A stretch of DNA of 64,000 nucleotides from Paenibacillus sanguinis 2301083 = DSM 16941 (GTDB lineage Bacteria; Bacillota; Bacilli; Paenibacillales; Paenibacillaceae), in NCBI RefSeq assembly GCF_000374825.1, contig NZ_KB895376.1:673395-737394 (forward strand). Reading direction: 5' to 3'. The translations under genes were made by a program, and so were the position numbers. Positions 16,967 through 24,261 of this stretch are shown piece by piece (position 1 is the stretch's first letter; the number at the start of each line of letters is the position of its first letter). Under the pieces are notes generated by a model, which saw only the letters and a program-made list of their open reading frames with translations, was not told where the DNA came from and searched no databases.

Positions 16967-18697
16967 TTACAGATTGATTCTGCAGATGGACTTGATGTTG
17001 TCATCATAGAAAATGACATTGCCGTTGTTATCGAAACCCATCTGCTTCATTTGTCGAATCTGCATTCCATCCTTGTAGATCAAGTCATTTTCGTTAATGA
17101 AGGTAGTCATGTTTCCGGCCTCGCCCATTTCATAGACGGTTCCTGCAATACTCATATACAGTTTCCCGTTATAGGCAGATGCACTATCAAATCGGGTATC
17201 TTCATAAACGGCAACCTTGTCTACCTTCACCGGAAACAATTGCAGATTGTACATTTTGCTCCGACCAAACACATATAGATTGTTTGCAGTTGCATGAGCG
17301 GAGGCGACAGGAGCGTAGCCGTAGTAATCAGACAAATCCAGAGCGTTATAGCTTGTACTGCTGGCGATACGCTCCACCTGAGATTGATTCAGCTTGCCTT
17401 CATAGACATGTGACTCATGACTGCCTGTAACGCCATACAGGATGCTCTCGGCATCTGGAAAAGCAATAAAGTCCACGAAGCGAGCTTCTTCATGGTCAAA
17501 GTCATAGGCCGCTACGCTGACTCCCCCTGTGATGTCATAAACGATTGTTTTTGCGGATACCTTCGCCGCGAGGTATAGCTTGTTGCTAGCCGGATTGTAA
17601 GCCAGCTTCAGCGGCGTCAGATTTTTATAGTCATAGTGCTTTGCATTCCCATCCGCATCCTTGTAATCCCAATTGAAGTCCTGATTGATCGTCTTGAATG
17701 TCTCTACTGTGCCATTGGAATTGTTGAATTTGCGTATCTTCATCTTCTGACTGTCGAGGAAATAGACATTGTTATTCTTGTCCACGACCATGCTGTCGAC
17801 TTGATTGATCTTCGCTGTCCGCACAGGGCCGTCCACATCACCAGCACCTGAGCCGCCAACCAGTGTTTCCACCGTAAACTTTGTGGATGGTGTAGATGCA
17901 GGTGGTTGATCTACAGGTGTGGTCGGTGCAGATGAGTCTGGCGTAGCTGGTGAGGATGGAGTTGGTGTTGGGTTCGTTATTGTCTGTCCACTGCCAATCT
18001 CTTTGTTGTCATTGCCATACTGATAGGCACGCCAAAGCATAACCGTTGCTTCCGAACGGGTGATCGTCGCCTGCGGACGGAATGTCTCATCCTGAAATCC
18101 AGATACAAGCCGATTCTCTACTGCTAATGCAACATAGCTCTTTGCAGATTCAGATATGCCATTATAGTCCTTGAACATTGCCTCAATGGTGCTTTGATCG
18201 GGCAGACGATTGGTGTCATAGCCTTTGAGCTTGACGAGGGCAACAGCCACATCTTCACGGGTTGCTGGTGCGGATGGATTGAAGGTGTACTTGCCATCTG
18301 CGGTACGATAGCCCGTCATGTAGTCCTTCACGGATTCCACAAACGGAGAAGCCCAATTTGATGTCTCGATGTCAGAGAAGGAAGAGTAATTCACCTTCTT
18401 GGGCGTAATGCCGGATGCAGTAATCATGATCTTGGCAAACTCAGCACGGGTGATGGTGTTGTTTGGTCTGAACTTGCCATCGGGATAGCCGCTGATGACT
18501 TTACGATTCACCATTTCAGCTATGTAGTTATAAGCCCAATGTGTAGATGGAAGATCGGCGAAACTGACGGTTGATTGTGTTGTTTCTGCATTCTGCCATT
18601 CTTCGCCATAGGTTGGCAGTGCCGCTGAGACGGTGGTAGAGTAGCCAGATACTAGAGTTGTTGCGAGGGCAAAGGCTATAATTCTTTTATGTTTCAT
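16967..18697 (-). CDS. SLH-domain surface protein with beta-propeller-like region
   Basis: 576 residues. A signal peptide (about 1-26, ending VSA) is followed by three S-layer homology repeats (about 45-220; HWAYNYIAEMVNRKVISGYPDGKFRPN, then TRAEFAKIM), which bind pyruvylated cell-wall polymer. A Pro/Thr/Ser linker (about 235-275) leads to a C-terminal region with NHL/propeller-like units (VDSMVVDKNNNVYFLDSQ). It should be displayed on the cell surface, ligand unknown. A weak GAGAGCG hairpin lies just downstream (16922-16962). It looks like ordinary chromosomal cargo inside the element. Confidence 0.88.
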   Translation of the reverse strand: MKHKRIIAFALATTLVSGYSTTVSAALPTYGEEWQNAETTQSTVSFADLPSTHWAYNYIAEMVNRKVISGYPDGKFRPNNTITRAEFAKIMITASGITPKKVNYSSFSDIETSNWASPFVESVKDYMTGYRTADGKYTFNPSAPATREDVAVALVKLKGYDTNRLPDQSTIEAMFKDYNGISESAKSYVALAVENRLVSGFQDETFRPQATITRSEATVMLWRAYQYGNDNKEIGSGQTITNPTPTPSSPATPDSSAPTTPVDQPPASTPSTKFTVETLVGGSGAGDVDGPVRTAKINQVDSMVVDKNNNVYFLDSQKMKIRKFNNSNGTVETFKTINQDFNWDYKDADGNAKHYDYKNLTPLKLAYNPASNKLYLAAKVSAKTIVYDITGGVSVAAYDFDHEEARFVDFIAFPDAESILYGVTGSHESHVYEGKLNQSQVERIASSTSYNALDLSDYYGYAPVASAHATANNLYVFGRSKMYNLQLFPVKVDKVAVYEDTRFDSASAYNGKLYMSIAGTVYEMGEAGNMTTFINENDLIYKDGMQIRQMKQMGFDNNGNVIFYDDNIKSICRINL

Positions 18698-18792
18698 GTG
18701 TTTTCTTCCTTTCTTGAGTTGTATTGTATTGAATAAGAATGCGAGCCTGATTCACAAAATAAGACATCAGGCAGGATTATTCTACCACATAT

Positions 18793-18820
18793 TTAACTTA
18801 TAAGAGTATATTAACTTATA
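18793..18820. repeat. 10-bp direct repeat TTAACTTATA
   Basis: TTAACTTATA occurs at 18793-18802 and 18811-18820, an 18-bp period, in the spacer between the divergent SLH and XRE genes. It may be regulator-binding or simply AT-rich promoter sequence; the second copy runs into TACAAT, a reasonable -10 box. Confidence 0.4.
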
Positions 18821-18848
18821 CAATGTTGGGATAAAAGTCACTTGAATA

Positions 18849-18869
18849 CTCTACTACGCTGTAGTAGAG
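18849..18869. promoter_or_regulatory. Perfect palindrome at the XRE gene start (probable operator)
   Basis: CTCTACTAC (18849-18857), GCT, GTAGTAGAG (18861-18869): a 9-bp perfect inverted repeat ending exactly at the start of the XRE reading frame and including part of its ribosome-binding site. Size and position fit autoregulation by the HTH protein. Confidence 0.6.
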
Positions 18870-19235
18870 GTGATTGATTTGTCGGAGTTCAAACAAATGG
18901 TAGGTGAGCAAGTAAGAAGAATCAGAAAATCACGAGGTATGACACAGGAAAGGCTTGCCGATCTATCAGGACTAAGCTTTAGCTATATAAGTGATGTGGA
19001 ACGTGGAACTCGTAATATTTCTTTAGAGTCACTGGGGAAAATCATTGAAGCACTTGGGATTAAGCCTGCCCAATTGTTTGCGGAACCTTCTTCATCTGAG
19101 ACACTTCTCAGTGATACAGAGGATAAATTAGCTACTTTGATGTTGTTATTGTCTGATCGAAGTGCGGATGAGGTGGATTTTATCATCAAAGTTGCTCAGG
19201 AGTTTATGAATACCTTAGATCGAAAGAAGACATAG
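18870..19235 (+). CDS. XRE-family transcriptional regulator
   Basis: About 118-121 residues. A Cro/CI-type helix-turn-helix occupies about 10-65 (VRRIRKSRGMTQERLADLSGLSFSYISDVERGTRNISLESL). The C-terminal ~50 residues may dimerise. The frame opens with GTG at 18870, but TTG at 18879 is better spaced from AGAGGTGA. A 21-bp palindrome overlaps the start, suggesting self-repression. It heads a rightward series of small ORFs ending at radC and is a candidate control gene for the element. Confidence 0.88.
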   Translation: MIDLSEFKQMVGEQVRRIRKSRGMTQERLADLSGLSFSYISDVERGTRNISLESLGKIIEALGIKPAQLFAEPSSSETLLSDTEDKLATLMLLLSDRSADEVDFIIKVAQEFMNTLDRKKT

Positions 19236-19335
19236 CCGCATATAGGTAAGAAAAATATACAAATTTCCCCGAGGTACCACGCCTTAAATAACAAAGGGGT
19301 GGGCCTGCCGTTTCATGCCCTACCCCTCTCCATAT

Positions 19336-19378
19336 GGACTGCTTCTGCTGTTGATACAGTAGTAGCAGTCCTTTTTTT
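19336..19378 (+). terminator. Terminator after the XRE gene
   Basis: GGACTGCT (19336-19343) pairs with AGCAGTCC (19364-19371), with a partly paired interior, followed by seven T. An additional structured region with AGGGGTGGGC and GCCCTACCCCT arms lies upstream (about 19293-19327). Confidence 0.75.
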
Positions 19379-19465
19379 GTTTTCATATGCATTTTTGTTG
19401 TTGGCTTTGATCGCTGGTAATCACTGAAATGGATCATCGCCGGGAACAACAAGCATACGCAAAGA

Positions 19466-19490
19466 AGCCCGCTCACACGCTGAGCGGGCT
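19466..19490. terminator. Second hairpin before the small-ORF group
   Basis: AGCCCGCTCA (19466-19475) and TGAGCGGGCT (19481-19490) form a perfect 10-bp stem with a 5-nt loop, followed by GTTTGT. Together with the previous terminator it insulates 19236-19553, where I see no gene. Confidence 0.6.
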
Positions 19491-19553
19491 GTTTGTCGTT
19501 GCCTAACAGAGATAAATCATCGGCTGTGAGATGAAGCCGGACAAAGGAGATGT

Positions 19554-19778
19554 ATGCAGATGGTTGTTAAGAAAGGGTTGCCTTTGGAGATGGAGGAGTT
19601 GTTGAGGCAACTGGTCATGAACGGAGGCATCCGCATGGCAGGGGCAGTGTTGTATGTGTATTGCCGTCGGATGTACCAAGTGGACGAAGACACCGCCGCC
19701 CGCTGGATGACAACATACTTTCGTCGTGAATTCCCACAACAGCTACAACGGCATCAAGATCGCATCGTCAAGGCGTGA
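19554..19778 (+). CDS. Small hypothetical protein (element accessory)
   Basis: 74 residues, with AAGGAGATGT just before the start. Another ATG at 19560 gives a better-spaced start and loses two residues. The protein is amphipathic with a basic C-terminus; no family recognised. It is followed 30 nt later by another small ORF with its own ribosome-binding site, so the two look like a real pair. Confidence 0.6.
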   Translation: MQMVVKKGLPLEMEELLRQLVMNGGIRMAGAVLYVYCRRMYQVDEDTAARWMTTYFRREFPQQLQRHQDRIVKA

Positions 19779-19808
19779 CCCATTACATTCAGAGAGGAAG
19801 ATCAAATC

Positions 19809-19994
19809 ATGAGCTATCAAGCATTTAAGAACAACAATTTCAAGGAGTATTTAGGATTTTGCGAGCAGAAGGGATTCATCTACAGTGTGCGATTGGATGA
19901 AGGTAGACATGCTGTTGTTGCATTGCACAATGGGCAAGTGACCATGTTGATTCAATTCACTGCCCAGCCAAGTATTGTGCGGATGGAGATATAG
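19809..19994 (+). CDS. Small hypothetical protein
   Basis: 61 residues starting MSYQAFKNNNFKEYL, preceded by AGAGAGGAAGATCAA. Alternating hydrophobic residues in the second half suggest a small beta-rich fold. No family recognised. It sits in the rightward series of small genes leading to radC. Confidence 0.6.
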   Translation: MSYQAFKNNNFKEYLGFCEQKGFIYSVRLDEGRHAVVALHNGQVTMLIQFTAQPSIVRMEI

Positions 19995-20106
19995 CTAGTT
20001 TTGGTATGTGGCAATTGAATTGCACGAATGTCAACTTCTATAGAAATCATGCAGATGGCCGCATCGTCAGAGGACGACAGCAGGCTATTTTTTATTGCCA
20101 TGAAGG

Positions 20107-20298
20107 GTGGTGAACAACTTGGAAAAGCTCAAGCACTTATTCGCTCAGAAAGCCCGGCTACAGGCCGCAATGCAGATGATAGATACAGATACTCATTTCG
20201 ATTCAGAGGAGGGCAGGAGGTACGCTCAGGCTCTTGTAAGGCTCGTCCTGATTAACATGCAGATTGAGAAAATAGAAAAAGAAGCCGCCCATAAGTGA
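20107..20298 (+). CDS. Small helical hypothetical protein
   Basis: Up to 63 residues. The frame opens at GTG 20107; TTG 20119 follows AAGGGTGG at better spacing. The composition (LEKLKHLFAQKARLQ, then LVLINMQIEKIEKEA) suggests two amphipathic helices or a short coiled coil. A longer overlapping frame (20028-20255) looks compositionally random and was rejected in its favour. Confidence 0.5.
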   Translation: MVNNLEKLKHLFAQKARLQAAMQMIDTDTHFDSEEGRRYAQALVRLVLINMQIEKIEKEAAHK

Positions 20299-20358
20299 GG
20301 CGACTCAAAGAAAATTAACTTGTAATCATCATACCGAACAACATCATATCATGCAACG

Positions 20359-20388
20359 GGAGAAGTGAAAACTGGCTTCTCCTTTTTT
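20359..20388 (+). terminator. Terminator upstream of radC
   Basis: GGAGAAG (20359-20365) and CTTCTCC (20376-20382) pair perfectly, followed by six T. It ends the small-gene transcript or attenuates into radC. Confidence 0.7.
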
Positions 20389-20410
20389 GCGTTTACAGGA
20401 GGAATTTTGA

Positions 20411-21028
20411 ATGAACCCTATTAACGAACTGTCTACAATCAAATCACTGCTGGGTGAAGCACTTGCTGAAAAGCCCGGCTCCTATATTGTCGACGAACTT
20501 TTTGACCGCTTCCCTACCGTACAGGAGTTGATGAACGTCACCGAGTTCGAGTTGTTATCAATTAAGGGTATTGGCAAAGTAAAGGCTCGCCAGATCACCG
20601 CCGCGTTGCAGTTGGCCCGTAGATTAGGCAAACCTGCCGACACCATTCCGCAAATCATCCGCAGGCCACAAGATGCGGTTGACCTGTTGATGCCGGAGAT
20701 GCGATATCTGCAACAGGAGCATTTCGTCGTACTGTTCCTGAATACTAAGAATCACCTGATCGGACAGCCAGAGACACTCTCCATCGGTTCGCTCAATGCC
20801 GCAATTGTCACGCCTCATATGGTATTTCGTGCCGCTGTGAAGCGTTCTGCGGCTTCTGTACTGGTTTGTCATAATCACCCCAGCGGTGATCCTACTCCAT
20901 CAACGGAAGATATCCAGCTAACCAAACGCTTGGTGGAGAGCGGAGGCATCTTAGCTTGCGATGTAATTGATCACCTTATAATCGGAGACGGAACATTCAC
21001 CAGTTTGAAGGAACGTGGAGCTATGTAA
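20411..21028 (+). CDS. radC: RadC-like JAB/MPN domain protein
   Basis: 205 residues, close to normal length. A helix-hairpin-helix (ELLSIKGIGKVKARQITAA) is near 45-65. The JAMM metalloprotease-like core follows, with HNHPSGDPTPSTED near 153-166. GGAGG lies before ATG 20411. RadC proteins of this sort are frequent on mobile elements and plasmids; despite the name, a repair role is doubtful. It ends next to the hairpin cluster at 21046-21280 and is convergent with the Rep genes. Confidence 0.9.
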   Translation: MNPINELSTIKSLLGEALAEKPGSYIVDELFDRFPTVQELMNVTEFELLSIKGIGKVKARQITAALQLARRLGKPADTIPQIIRRPQDAVDLLMPEMRYLQQEHFVVLFLNTKNHLIGQPETLSIGSLNAAIVTPHMVFRAAVKRSAASVLVCHNHPSGDPTPSTEDIQLTKRLVESGGILACDVIDHLIIGDGTFTSLKERGAM

Positions 21029-21045
21029 ATCTATATATGCTAACT

Positions 21046-21280
21046 CATTGTACTACGCGATGTACAATGCAGTAATGGGGCCGTGAGCGGCTAGACATCA
21101 TGCGTGCAATGCAACAGACCACCCACTGCCCTGAGGGCCGAAGGAGGACGACTGCCCTCCTTCGCCTCCCGTCACTCGCCGCGTGGCGTTCCTTGGCTAA
21201 CGCCAAGGAAGTAGATTCAGTGTTGCTGTAGGAGACGCTTGTCAAGGCTTAAGCAAGCTCGGCTTCGCCTCGGCCTTGAC
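21046..21280. other. Hairpin cluster, candidate replication origin
   Basis: Four strong inverted repeats in 235 bp: CATTGTAC/GTACAATG (21046-21053, 21062-21069), CGAAGGAGG/CCTCCTTCG (21139-21147, 21156-21164), TTCCTTGGC/GCCAAGGAA (21189-21197, 21202-21210) and GTCAAGGC/GCCTTGAC (21241-21248, 21273-21280). The stretch is GC-richer than its surroundings, has no gene, and lies just beyond the gpII-like Rep genes, as expected for a rolling-circle single- or double-strand origin. Simple terminators between convergent genes are the alternative, but no T-runs follow the stems. Confidence 0.45.
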
Positions 21281-22211
21281 AGCTAACATTTCTCCATTCC
21301 TCATATGGCTGGAGAAATGATGTGTCGCAGTCATTATGCTCCCTTAATAGTATTGCAGGTACTCCAAGCACCCTTTTTAAATCAGAGTAATTTCTGACAA
21401 AAGAGGCTTTAGAAAAATACATCTCCCAATCCAGTAGGCCGCACTCAAGTAGAAGTTTTGCAAATTGTTTTATTCTTTGCTTCGTATGAGTAGGTTCATT
21501 GGTTTCGTCAATTACCTGAATTATATGGTATAACGATTCAAACACTGGCAAGGGGGATAGCTTATCAGACCATATTTTAAGAACGTCACTGAGCTTCTCA
21601 TCGTCAAGCAGATCAGTCAGATTTCTGTCATTGCTAATTGTTTTCATTTGAGCAGGAGTTAAATCAAAACGAAAGCTAAGTATCCCTTCTTGAATAGAGA
21701 TGTGTCGTCTGTAGTCATTTCTAGGAGATAAGTCATCAAGTCTCATAAGACGTTTTCCTTGCCCATTGAAGGATAACAAACAATCTGTCTTCGGGCCAAT
21801 ATAATAAACCCACTTATTTGAAGCTGCATATCTAATACATTCGGTTGGAGGCATGGTCTCCCGGTATAAATCCCGGTTGCCTAGAAAGGCATTGAACCCA
21901 ATGGTTAGCTTTTCCGTTTTAAACGGTAGACCATATGGCAATTGCCGTGCCGGTAATCCAGCACGTATAAGGTGTTGCCGGATTTCTGCGATAAAAAAGT
22001 GTTTATCGGGGATCACTACATTCTCTTCGTAGTCTCCGTGATAAAGAAAATTGGGGACATCAACAGACACCTTGATAGCTTGTCTATCGTCTGCATGCTT
22101 TTTTGACAGCAGTTGTATTGTAATTCCGTTGCAGTTCAAGTGTTGCTGAATTTCTTTAATAGCTCTGTCCGTTAAGCTAACAAGCATGTGAAATTCGATA
22201 TACTGAATCAT
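21249..22211 (-). CDS. gpII/X-like Rep paralogue, probably catalytically degenerate
   Basis: 320 residues. It aligns by eye with its upstream neighbour: IQYIEFHMLV with IDTVKFDIRL, VPNFLYHG with APRYLYGS, KTEKLTIGFN with EVEKLHICKN, and SFVRNYSDLKRVLGV with TFYDNYNKLKEVLDM. The neighbour's FYDKQAEV segment is SFNGQGKRL here, so the likely nicking tyrosine is missing. ATG 22211 follows GGAGGTAATT at normal spacing. The last eight codons lie in a hairpin arm at 21249-21280. It may regulate or assist the active Rep. Confidence 0.75.
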   Translation of the reverse strand: MIQYIEFHMLVSLTDRAIKEIQQHLNCNGITIQLLSKKHADDRQAIKVSVDVPNFLYHGDYEENVVIPDKHFFIAEIRQHLIRAGLPARQLPYGLPFKTEKLTIGFNAFLGNRDLYRETMPPTECIRYAASNKWVYYIGPKTDCLLSFNGQGKRLMRLDDLSPRNDYRRHISIQEGILSFRFDLTPAQMKTISNDRNLTDLLDDEKLSDVLKIWSDKLSPLPVFESLYHIIQVIDETNEPTHTKQRIKQFAKLLLECGLLDWEMYFSKASFVRNYSDLKRVLGVPAILLREHNDCDTSFLQPYEEWRNVSCQGRGEAELA

Positions 22212-22269
22212 GAATAATTACCTCCTGCTACGTTGATCTTAATTTTTTGGTATAATTACTGTAGACGTT

Positions 22270-23328
22270 TTACTTTGCAGTCGTTTCTTCGGCAGGCCCG
22301 CCGATGGAACGGCTCTTTTTGTTTTTAAAGGAATCCTTATGCACCTTGAGCGGCGGCAGTGCAATATCGGAAAAATGGATTTCATCCATATCCAGGACTT
22401 CTTTTAGCTTGTTGTAGTTGTCATAGAAAGTCGACCTGGGATATTTCTTCTTGCAGTAGCCTCTCCCGTTGATGTGCAGTTCCATCAGGAAAGCAATCAG
22501 CATGCTTTTTGTTCGTACATTTAGGCTTGTCCGATTGACAGCCTCCAGCATGCTTCGCACTGATGCCTGCTTAATTGGCTTTGTAAGCCCTAAGGCTTTC
22601 AGACCGTCCTGAAGTACAGCAATGGCGGTTTGAGGATTAAATAGCTCAATAGCCCTTCTTGTTGGGCTGTGCTTCCTCATGTCATCGTAGGTTAGCTCCA
22701 CTTCGTACCGAAGCAAACCATCTGCATCCCATTGGTGCTGAGATTGATTATGATAATGCGACTGCTGTCCAACCTCGGCCTGCTTATCATAGAACTTATG
22801 GACGCTGCGACGCTTTCTCCTAAGGCGTTGATATAACACGGACTCCAGCTTGCTGCCATCAACGGATGTATACGGAACAGTTTTATAACCCCCCGGCTTT
22901 TGTATGCCGGACAACAGATTCAGGTAATCCTGCAACAGTAGCCCCACATTAAAGTTCTTGCAGATATGCAGCTTTTCAACTTCCCAAGCATCATATCGCG
23001 GCACTTGAGATAATGGGATTTGGAGCCTCTCAGCAACATAGCGTCGGAGCTTCTTTAGCAATGGTAGAACGTCGGCCTGCTTTAGCTCGTACACGTTGCT
23101 GCCGTAGAGATACCGCGGGGCAGACAGTTCAAGCTTTAGCCAGGCTTTGCTCGGATTGTCCTCTTTGTACTTGTATACTAAACGAGGCTGAGTATCATCC
23201 GTTTGATCGAACAACTCGCAGGTCACCCAACCTTTTTTCATGGTTTTCTTGACCTCGCTCCACGGAATCTGCTCAATTTGTGCTTCTGTGAGTATTAAGC
23301 GGATATCGAATTTTACTGTGTCTATCAA
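22270..23328 (-). CDS. Phage/plasmid replication protein, filamentous-phage gpII (CRI) family
   Basis: 352 residues. The pattern KLELSAPRYLYG, KLHICKNFNVG and especially SVHKFYDKQAEVG near residue 180 matches the Phage_CRI/gene II family, whose tyrosine nicks the replication origin to start rolling-circle synthesis. The start is TTG 23328, preceded by GAGGAGG. It is followed 58 nt later by a paralogue and preceded by a 66-residue ORF, forming a leftward operon controlled from the operator region at 23591-23667. It probably replicates the excised element. Confidence 0.82.
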   Translation of the reverse strand: MIDTVKFDIRLILTEAQIEQIPWSEVKKTMKKGWVTCELFDQTDDTQPRLVYKYKEDNPSKAWLKLELSAPRYLYGSNVYELKQADVLPLLKKLRRYVAERLQIPLSQVPRYDAWEVEKLHICKNFNVGLLLQDYLNLLSGIQKPGGYKTVPYTSVDGSKLESVLYQRLRRKRRSVHKFYDKQAEVGQQSHYHNQSQHQWDADGLLRYEVELTYDDMRKHSPTRRAIELFNPQTAIAVLQDGLKALGLTKPIKQASVRSMLEAVNRTSLNVRTKSMLIAFLMELHINGRGYCKKKYPRSTFYDNYNKLKEVLDMDEIHFSDIALPPLKVHKDSFKNKKSRSIGGPAEETTAK

Positions 23329-23376
23329 GGGTTTCTTCCTCCTCTGATCCGTAGTCCCGAACAGTTTCTGACCTAC

Positions 23377-23577
23377 TTAGTAAGGATGGTCAGGTTGATC
23401 TCCTTCCAGAGATTGAGGGGAAGCTCTTTTCTGTTCTAAGCAGCTACACAATAGGGAGGCTAATTGATACAAAAATCGCTGTTCGTCCTTCCGTTGCTCT
23501 TGAAGCAATTCGGTTGCCCCCTGTTCTTCAAATTGAACGATTGTTGGCACACTTACAAACGAGTAGTCGTTCTTCAA
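23377..23577 (-). CDS. Small ORF leading the Rep operon
   Basis: 66 residues from TTG 23577, chosen because AGGTGG is correctly spaced upstream; two GTGs at 23589 and 23586 overlap that site. Glu/Gln-rich with helical character (EEQGATELLQEQRKDEQRF). No family recognised. Its position, first gene after an operator palindrome, suggests an accessory replication or control protein. Confidence 0.5.
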   Translation of the reverse strand: MKNDYSFVSVPTIVQFEEQGATELLQEQRKDEQRFLYQLASLLCSCLEQKRASPQSLEGDQPDHPY

Positions 23578-23590
23578 TTTAAACACCACC

Positions 23591-23610
23591 TGTAAAATAA
23601 TTTATTTACA
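23591..23610. promoter_or_regulatory. Operator 1: TGTAAA-N8-TTTACA
   Basis: TGTAAA (23591-23596) and TTTACA (23605-23610) with an 8-bp spacer. It lies just upstream of the leftward Rep operon and has the same design as operator 2. Confidence 0.65.
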
Positions 23611-23647
23611 CTTCTTGATTTTTATTTTAATCATATTGTATGATTGT

Positions 23648-23667
23648 TGTAAAGTTTTTGTTTTACA
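23648..23667. promoter_or_regulatory. Operator 2: TGTAAA-N8-TTTACA
   Basis: TGTAAA (23648-23653) and TTTACA (23662-23667), 8-bp spacer, with outer bases extending the arms to TTGTAAA/TTTACAA. It is 57 bp centre to centre from operator 1 and 21 bp ahead of the XRE gene. Two equal sites in a divergent promoter region are typical of a phage-like repressor switch. Confidence 0.65.
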
Positions 23668-23688
23668 AAACCAAATCGAGGTGATCTT

Positions 23689-24261
23689 ATGGATATTGCA
23701 GAGCTTTTTAAAACAAACAGAAAGAAGCTGGAACTGAGCTACCGAGAACTAGCGGAGAAAACAGGAATATCCCATACCTATATCCGGGATGTGGAGAATA
23801 ACAAATACGCCCCGTCTTTGGAGAATGCTCAGAAGCTAGCTACGGAGTTAGGGTTGGATATGAAGGAAATTATCGTGTTAACCTTTCAGGCTCAGACTCG
23901 TCTCACAATGATTGAACTGATGTCTGCCTGCTATAAGTACGATATTAAAATTCCTTATGACCTATGGCTAAAGGCGGGGCTTCCCTTACAATCGCTAAAT
24001 CAAGCAGACACCAATGTACATGATGCCATCATGAACGTTGCTGTGAGCCTTATGAGCATTAAGAATGCAGAGGAACTAGCATTACACTCCTCCTTGTTAG
24101 AGGAATTCATGGCAATTGAGCATAATGAAACAATTTCGTCAGCTCTACATGACATATTCCTCTATATCCAGATTGTCTCTAAACGTAAAGGCTCGGAACA
24201 TGTATTAGCAAAGATCAGAGAACTGCTTAATGAAGAAGGCCTAATTAAGGAGGAAAAATAA
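23689..24261 (+). CDS. XRE-family regulator of the recombinase/Rep region
   Basis: 190 residues. HTH at about 5-60 (FKTNRKKLELSYRELAEKTGISHTYIRDVENNKYAPSLENAQKLA), followed by ~125 helical residues probably for dimerisation or sensing. GAGGTGATCTT precedes ATG 23689. The stop codon TAA is directly followed by the recombinase ATG, and the recombinase SD is inside this gene, so the two are coupled. Two palindromes upstream are the likely binding sites. Predicted to repress excision and replication. Confidence 0.88.
   Translation: MDIAELFKTNRKKLELSYRELAEKTGISHTYIRDVENNKYAPSLENAQKLATELGLDMKEIIVLTFQAQTRLTMIELMSACYKYDIKIPYDLWLKAGLPLQSLNQADTNVHDAIMNVAVSLMSIKNAEELALHSSLLEEFMAIEHNETISSALHDIFLYIQIVSKRKGSEHVLAKIRELLNEEGLIKEEK

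Noticed and set aside
20028..20255. 75-codon frame overlapping the small gene at 20107-20298
   Set aside because: Arg/Ser-rich and random-looking; the other frame has regular helical character and a better start.
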